In this document: in pieces, positions 6,337-8,489 of the stretch
How the letters are laid out: the number at the start of each line of letters is the position of its first letter
Position numbering within the stretch: position 1 is the first letter of the stretch
Assembly (NCBI GenBank): GCA_025935515.1
Contig: JAICVC010000090.1
Span: 1-8,489 of the forward strand
Length of the DNA stretch: 8,489 bases
Reading direction: 5' to 3'
Source of the DNA: Sphingomonas sp.
Lineage (GTDB): Bacteria > Pseudomonadota > Alphaproteobacteria > Sphingomonadales > Sphingomonadaceae
The notes under the pieces: generated by a model
Database searches by the model: none
Told to the model about the DNA's origin: nothing
What the model saw: the letters and a program-made list of their open reading frames with translations, nothing else
Translations under genes and position numbers: made by a program

Positions 6337-6693
6337 ATGACGAAGCTTTATAAGCTCGGGACGTTGCTGGTCGCGGCAAATCTGCTGATCGGCTCTTCGG
6401 CGGCAATCGCCGGTGAAATCAAGGGCCCGCCGCCGCCGACCAACCAGCCCTCGCCGCCCGGAACCAGCATCAGCAACGGCAACTCGCGCTGCTCCTTCTC
6501 CGGCCTCAACGACACGCCCGACGGAGTCGGCCAGCCGGGCGACCTCGATTTCGATCCCGGCGGACAGGTCCAGTCCTACGGCTATTTCATGGCGCAGGCC
6601 GGACTGTTCGATCCCAGCGATCCCGACCAGCGCGCCGGCTTCGCCTTTCCTGGCGAAGGCTGCAATCCGCAGCGGACTGGCGGCAGGCACTAG
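6337..6693 (+). CDS. Small secreted protein of unknown function
   Basis: 118 residues. The signal peptide is clear: basic MTKLYK, a hydrophobic core (LGTLLVAANLLIG, 8-19) and an AIA/GE signal peptidase I site after residue 25, leaving a mature protein of about 93 residues. The mature part starts with a Pro-rich linker (KGPPPPTNQPSPPGTS, 29-44), then RCSFSGLNDTPDG (51-63), an acidic DLDFDPGGQVQSYGYF stretch (69-84) and a second cysteine in PGEGCN (105-110). The only cysteines in the protein (52 and 109) are both in the exported part and could form one disulfide. No catalytic motif or transmembrane anchor is seen. The start is set by GAGGGG seven bases upstream. Codon usage is like its neighbours, so there is no sign of recent transfer. 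The CSFSGLND...QSYG...PG.GC pattern looks like a conserved domain, but I cannot name a family. Probably periplasmic or extracellular. Confidence 0.8.
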   Translation: MTKLYKLGTLLVAANLLIGSSAAIAGEIKGPPPPTNQPSPPGTSISNGNSRCSFSGLNDTPDGVGQPGDLDFDPGGQVQSYGYFMAQAGLFDPSDPDQRAGFAFPGEGCNPQRTGGRH

Positions 6694-6704
6694 GCTTATC
6701 GGCG

Positions 6705-6725
6705 GGGCGCGGTGAACCGGCGCCC
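6705..6725 (+). other. First inverted repeat after the secreted-protein gene
   Basis: GGGCGC (6705-6710) pairs with GCGCCC (6720-6725). Inside, GG/CC can add two pairs around a TGAA loop with one bulged G. It begins 11 bases after the stop codon. No T-run follows, so it could be an RNA-stabilising hairpin rather than an intrinsic terminator. Confidence 0.4.
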
Positions 6726-6741
6726 GCTCCGAGTGCACTGA

Positions 6742-6796
6742 CTGCCGGCGAAGGTCAGCTGTCGGCCTCATCGACGGGTGCGGCCTTCGCCGGCGG
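6742..6796 (+). other. Long inverted repeat with nested hairpin
   Basis: GCCGGCGAAGG (6744-6754) is perfectly complementary to CCTTCGCCGGC (6784-6794). The RNA stem extends to 13 pairs with one G-U at each strand's outer end (6742/6796 C-G, 6743/6795 U-G). The 29-base interior contains a second stem, 6759-6764 with 6772-6777, around a 7-base loop. An 11-bp perfect inverted repeat is well above chance at this scale even in GC-rich DNA. No T-run follows directly. Confidence 0.55.
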
Positions 6797-6826
6797 GCGC
6801 CTCGCCGACCCCTGTCGGAGAGGCGC
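6797..6826 (+). terminator. Strong hairpin, possible terminator of the secreted-protein gene
   Basis: GCGCCTC (6797-6803) pairs with GAGGCGC (6820-6826), and after a G/A mismatch CCGAC (6805-6809) pairs with GTCGG (6814-6818), closing a 4-base CCCT loop. That gives 12 pairs in 30 bases. Only a weak TTT follows eleven bases later (within gcgcgtttgc), so intrinsic termination is plausible but not textbook. It abuts the preceding inverted repeat without a gap. Confidence 0.4.
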
Positions 6827-6897
6827 TCGTGCGCGTTTGCTCGTGAGCCCTCGTTTTCCGGCTTCACAAATTTAGCGCCGCGTTTAGACCGGCGAGG

Positions 6898-7560
6898 ATG
6901 GTTCCCTTTTCGTTCGCCAGCGAAACGTTCCAGGCGACGCCGGACGGCGCGCTTTATTGGCCGTCGCAACAGGCGCTGCTGGTCGCCGACCTGCACCTCG
7001 AGAAAGCAAGCTGGTTCGCGCGGCTCGGGCAATTCCTGCCGCCCTATGATTCGCAGGCGACGCTGGCAGCGCTGGCGGAAGTGGTCGAGCGCACCGGCGC
7101 AACGCGGCTCTACTGCCTCGGCGACAGCTTTCATGACCAGTTCGGCTGCGATCGGCTACCTGCGAGCGCACGCGAGCTGCTGACTTCCCTTACGTCATAC
7201 CTCGACTGGATCTGGATCGTCGGCAACCACGATCCCGGTTTCGCCGACCATTGCGGCGGCCGGATAGAGGAGGAGGTCGAGGTCGCGGGGATCGTCCTCC
7301 GCCACGAGGCGGTGCGCGACGAGGTGCGGCCGGAGATCTCGGGTCACTTCCACCCCAAGCTCAGGGTCCATGTGCGCGGGCGCCAGGTATCGCGGCGCTG
7401 CTTCGTCACCTCCGCGCGCAAGATTATCATGCCGGCGTTTGGCTCGCTCACCGGCGGGCTCGACGCACATCATCCCGAAATCATGGGCTCGGTCGGCGGC
7501 AAGGCGGCGGCGCTGGTGCCCGTATCCGACCGCCTGCTCCGCTTCCCCCTCGCCGCCTAG
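6898..7560 (+). CDS. pdeM: PdeM, ligase-associated DNA damage response metallophosphoesterase
   Basis: A calcineurin-like metallophosphoesterase of 220 residues, matching the PdeM family usually encoded beside an ATP-dependent DNA ligase, an Lhr-type helicase and an exonuclease-like protein. Metal-site motifs appear in order: VADLHLEK (29-36, D-x-H), CLGDSFHD (73-80, GD motif), IVGNHDPGF (107-115, GNHD) and ISGHFHPK (147-154, GHxH). The C-terminal PAFGSLTGGLDA (179-190) is characteristic of the PdeM subgroup. GAGG lies directly against the ATG at 6898, with no spacer, which is unusual. No other in-frame start lies before the conserved N-terminus (PFSFASETF), so this start is kept. None of its usual DNA-repair partners is in the window. 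Its stop shares CTAG with the convergent small gene. Family identification is strong; in vivo function is inferred from the family. Confidence 0.92.
   Translation: MVPFSFASETFQATPDGALYWPSQQALLVADLHLEKASWFARLGQFLPPYDSQATLAALAEVVERTGATRLYCLGDSFHDQFGCDRLPASARELLTSLTSYLDWIWIVGNHDPGFADHCGGRIEEEVEVAGIVLRHEAVRDEVRPEISGHFHPKLRVHVRGRQVSRRCFVTSARKIIMPAFGSLTGGLDAHHPEIMGSVGGKAAALVPVSDRLLRFPLAA
7557..7560. other. Second CTAG palindrome supplying both convergent stop codons
   Basis: pdeM ends in TAG at 7558-7560 and the minus-strand small gene ends in TAG on the complement of 7557-7559. This repeats the arrangement at 3955-3958. Confidence 0.8.
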
Positions 7561-7796
7561 GTCGACTTCACCTCGATCGCCATAGCCCCGGTCGAAGACA
7601 GGACGAGCCGAGCGGTCGCCGCCCGCCGCTTGCCGAAGGTCGCGGCCTGCAGCTCATTGCGCGCCGCGTGGCGGTCGAACTTGAAGCCCTGCGCCTCGGC
7701 CGCTGCCTTCAGCCGGTCGAGATGCGTATCGAGGTCGGCGATGCCCTCGTCGGGATCGAACTGCATCGTCTCTTCGAGGTCGGTCATCCTGGTCAT
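7557..7796 (-). CDS. Small hypothetical protein, convergent with pdeM
   Basis: 79 residues, function not recognised. The N-terminal half is acidic and helical in character (DLEETMQFDPDEGIADLDTH, 6-25), followed by a mixed-charge helix LDRLKAAAEAQGFKFDRHAARNELQAATFGKRRAA (26-60). It ends in LVLSSTGAMAIEVKST, which looks like beta strands. There are no cysteines, signal peptide or membrane segment. The ATG at 7796 has a weak GGA seven bases upstream; a second in-frame ATG at 7787 (MTDLEET) is an alternative start. The exact CTAG overlap with pdeM and the sensible amino-acid mix, unlike the Arg-rich antisense frames around it, support a real gene. It runs divergently from the dipeptidase gene. 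A spurious ORF is still possible. Confidence 0.6.
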   Translation of the reverse strand: MTRMTDLEETMQFDPDEGIADLDTHLDRLKAAAEAQGFKFDRHAARNELQAATFGKRRAATARLVLSSTGAMAIEVKST

Positions 7797-7868
7797 TCAT
7801 CGTCCGGGAGCAGCCGAAGGACAAGGGGCGTCATTGCGCGCGCGGGCGGCTGTTCCTAAACCCGGCAG
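7797..7868. promoter_or_regulatory. Divergent spacer between the small gene and the dipeptidase
   Basis: 72 bases that must include the starts of both divergent transcripts. No clear promoter hexamer pair is visible. A GC-rich run (gcgcgcgcgggcgg, 7836-7849) precedes TTCCTAAA (7853-7860), eight bases before the dipeptidase ATG. No Shine-Dalgarno is present for that ATG. Confidence 0.25.
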
Positions 7869-8489
7869 ATGACAGCCAAAGCCGCGCTACTGCTCGCCGC
7901 CATGATCCTCGCTTCGCCCGCCACCGCCCAGGCCATCGACCCCACGGTCCAGGCGCGGATCGACCGCATCCTCAAGGCCACGCCGCTGATCGACGGGCAC
8001 AATGACATCGCCGAGCAGCTCGCCGAGAATTACAAGCGGAGCATCGACGGGCTCGCCAGCGGCACCGATCAGCGTCAGCCGCACCCGCTGATGACCGACA
8101 TGGCGCGGCTTCACCAAGGCCGTGTCGGCGGCCAGTTCTGGTCGGTCTATATCGACGGCACGATCACCGGCGACGCCGCGATCCGCGAAACGATCGAGCA
8201 GATCGACATCGTCCGACGGATGATCGACGCTTACCCCAGGGACCTCGAGCTCGCCCGCACCGCCGACGACCTGGTGCGAATCCACAAGGCCGGCCGCGTC
8301 GCCTCGATGATCGGAGTCGAGGGCGGGCGGCAGATCGGCGGCTCGCTTGCCGCGCTCCGGCAATATTACAATCTCGGCGCGCGCTACATGACGCTGACTC
8401 ACAACCAGACCACCGAGTGGGCCGATAGCGCGACCGACGAGCCCAAATATGACGGCCTCAACCCATTCGGCGTGACCGTGGTTCACGAG
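7869..8489 (+). CDS. Secreted membrane dipeptidase (peptidase family M19), N-terminal part (cut by window edge)
   Basis: The first 207 codons of a zinc dipeptidase of the renal dipeptidase/M19 family, which hydrolyses dipeptides and some related amides. A signal peptide is seen (AALLLAAMILASPATAQA, 5-22), with likely cleavage at ATA/QA or AQA/ID, so the enzyme is exported. The zinc motif LIDGHNDIAEQL (40-51) carries His44 and Asp46. GGQFWSVYI (87-95) is the standard second strand. MIGVEGGRQIGGSL (147-160) carries the bridging Glu151, and YMTLTHN (173-179) precedes the insert before the next His ligand. The later zinc His residues and the C-terminus lie outside. The start is well constrained: an in-frame TAA lies three codons upstream (7857-7859) and the next Met is inside the signal peptide. 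No ribosome binding site is visible. Divergent from the small gene at 7557-7796. Confidence 0.93.
   Translation, partial: MTAKAALLLAAMILASPATAQAIDPTVQARIDRILKATPLIDGHNDIAEQLAENYKRSIDGLASGTDQRQPHPLMTDMARLHQGRVGGQFWSVYIDGTITGDAAIRETIEQIDIVRRMIDAYPRDLELARTADDLVRIHKAGRVASMIGVEGGRQIGGSLAALRQYYNLGARYMTLTHNQTTEWADSATDEPKYDGLNPFGVTVVHE

Noticed and set aside
7251..7859. A 202-codon plus-strand frame running from pdeM across the small minus gene
   Set aside because: Arg/Gly/Pro-rich and overlaps pdeM in another frame; no start signal or motif.
7887..8486. A 199-codon minus-strand frame opposite the dipeptidase
   Set aside because: Mirror frame of a gene whose zinc-site motifs are clear on the plus strand.
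1..8489. Mobile elements, CRISPR arrays, tRNA or rRNA genes, defence or toxin-antitoxin systems
   Set aside because: None seen: no regularly spaced repeats, transposase or integrase motifs, or tRNA-like sequence, and no local composition shift. The window reads as ordinary core genome.

Overview
This window looks like a chromosomal core-genome segment from an alphaproteobacterium, most likely Sphingomonadales. The reasons are the high GC with strongly GC-biased third positions, the hflK-hflC-Do protease cluster, PdeM and the UbiA and PmbA sequence types. The genus cannot be named from sequence alone. I saw no tRNA, rRNA, CRISPR array, transposase, integrase, phage gene or recognisable defence system. 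All recognisable genes are housekeeping types, and the unusual signals are mostly small and intergenic.

Left block (1-2478, all minus strand): hflK overlaps hflC by 4 bases, followed after about 108 bases by the N-terminal part of a periplasmic Do/DegP serine protease that runs off the left edge. Together these are membrane and envelope protein quality control. HflKC is the SPFH scaffold around the FtsH protease, and DegP handles misfolded periplasmic proteins.

Middle-left (2479-3958, plus strand): diverging from hflK across a short AT-rich spacer are mrp (Fe-S carrier ATPase) and a small CoA-binding (YccU-type) protein with a good ribosome binding site. These look like one transcription unit.

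Middle-right (3955-6228, minus strand): ubiA (ubiquinone prenyltransferase) is followed by pmbA/tldE (modulator of DNA gyrase family, TldD partner). Only four sense codons separate them, in the same reading frame, and a GC hairpin sits over the ubiA stop. pmbA converges on the CoA-binding gene, and both stop codons lie in one CTAG palindrome.

Right block (6229-8489): a plus-strand gene for a small secreted protein of unknown function is followed by a 204-base gap with three consecutive inverted repeats. Then come pdeM (ligase-associated metallophosphoesterase), a small convergent conserved-looking hypothetical gene (again sharing a CTAG double stop) and, after 72 bases, the 5' part of a secreted M19-type membrane dipeptidase cut by the right edge.

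The observations most worth a second look are the hairpin cluster at 6705-6826, the small exported protein at 6337-6693, the hairpin at the ubiA/pmbA junction, and the two CTAG convergent overlaps. I found no convincing new multi-gene system.
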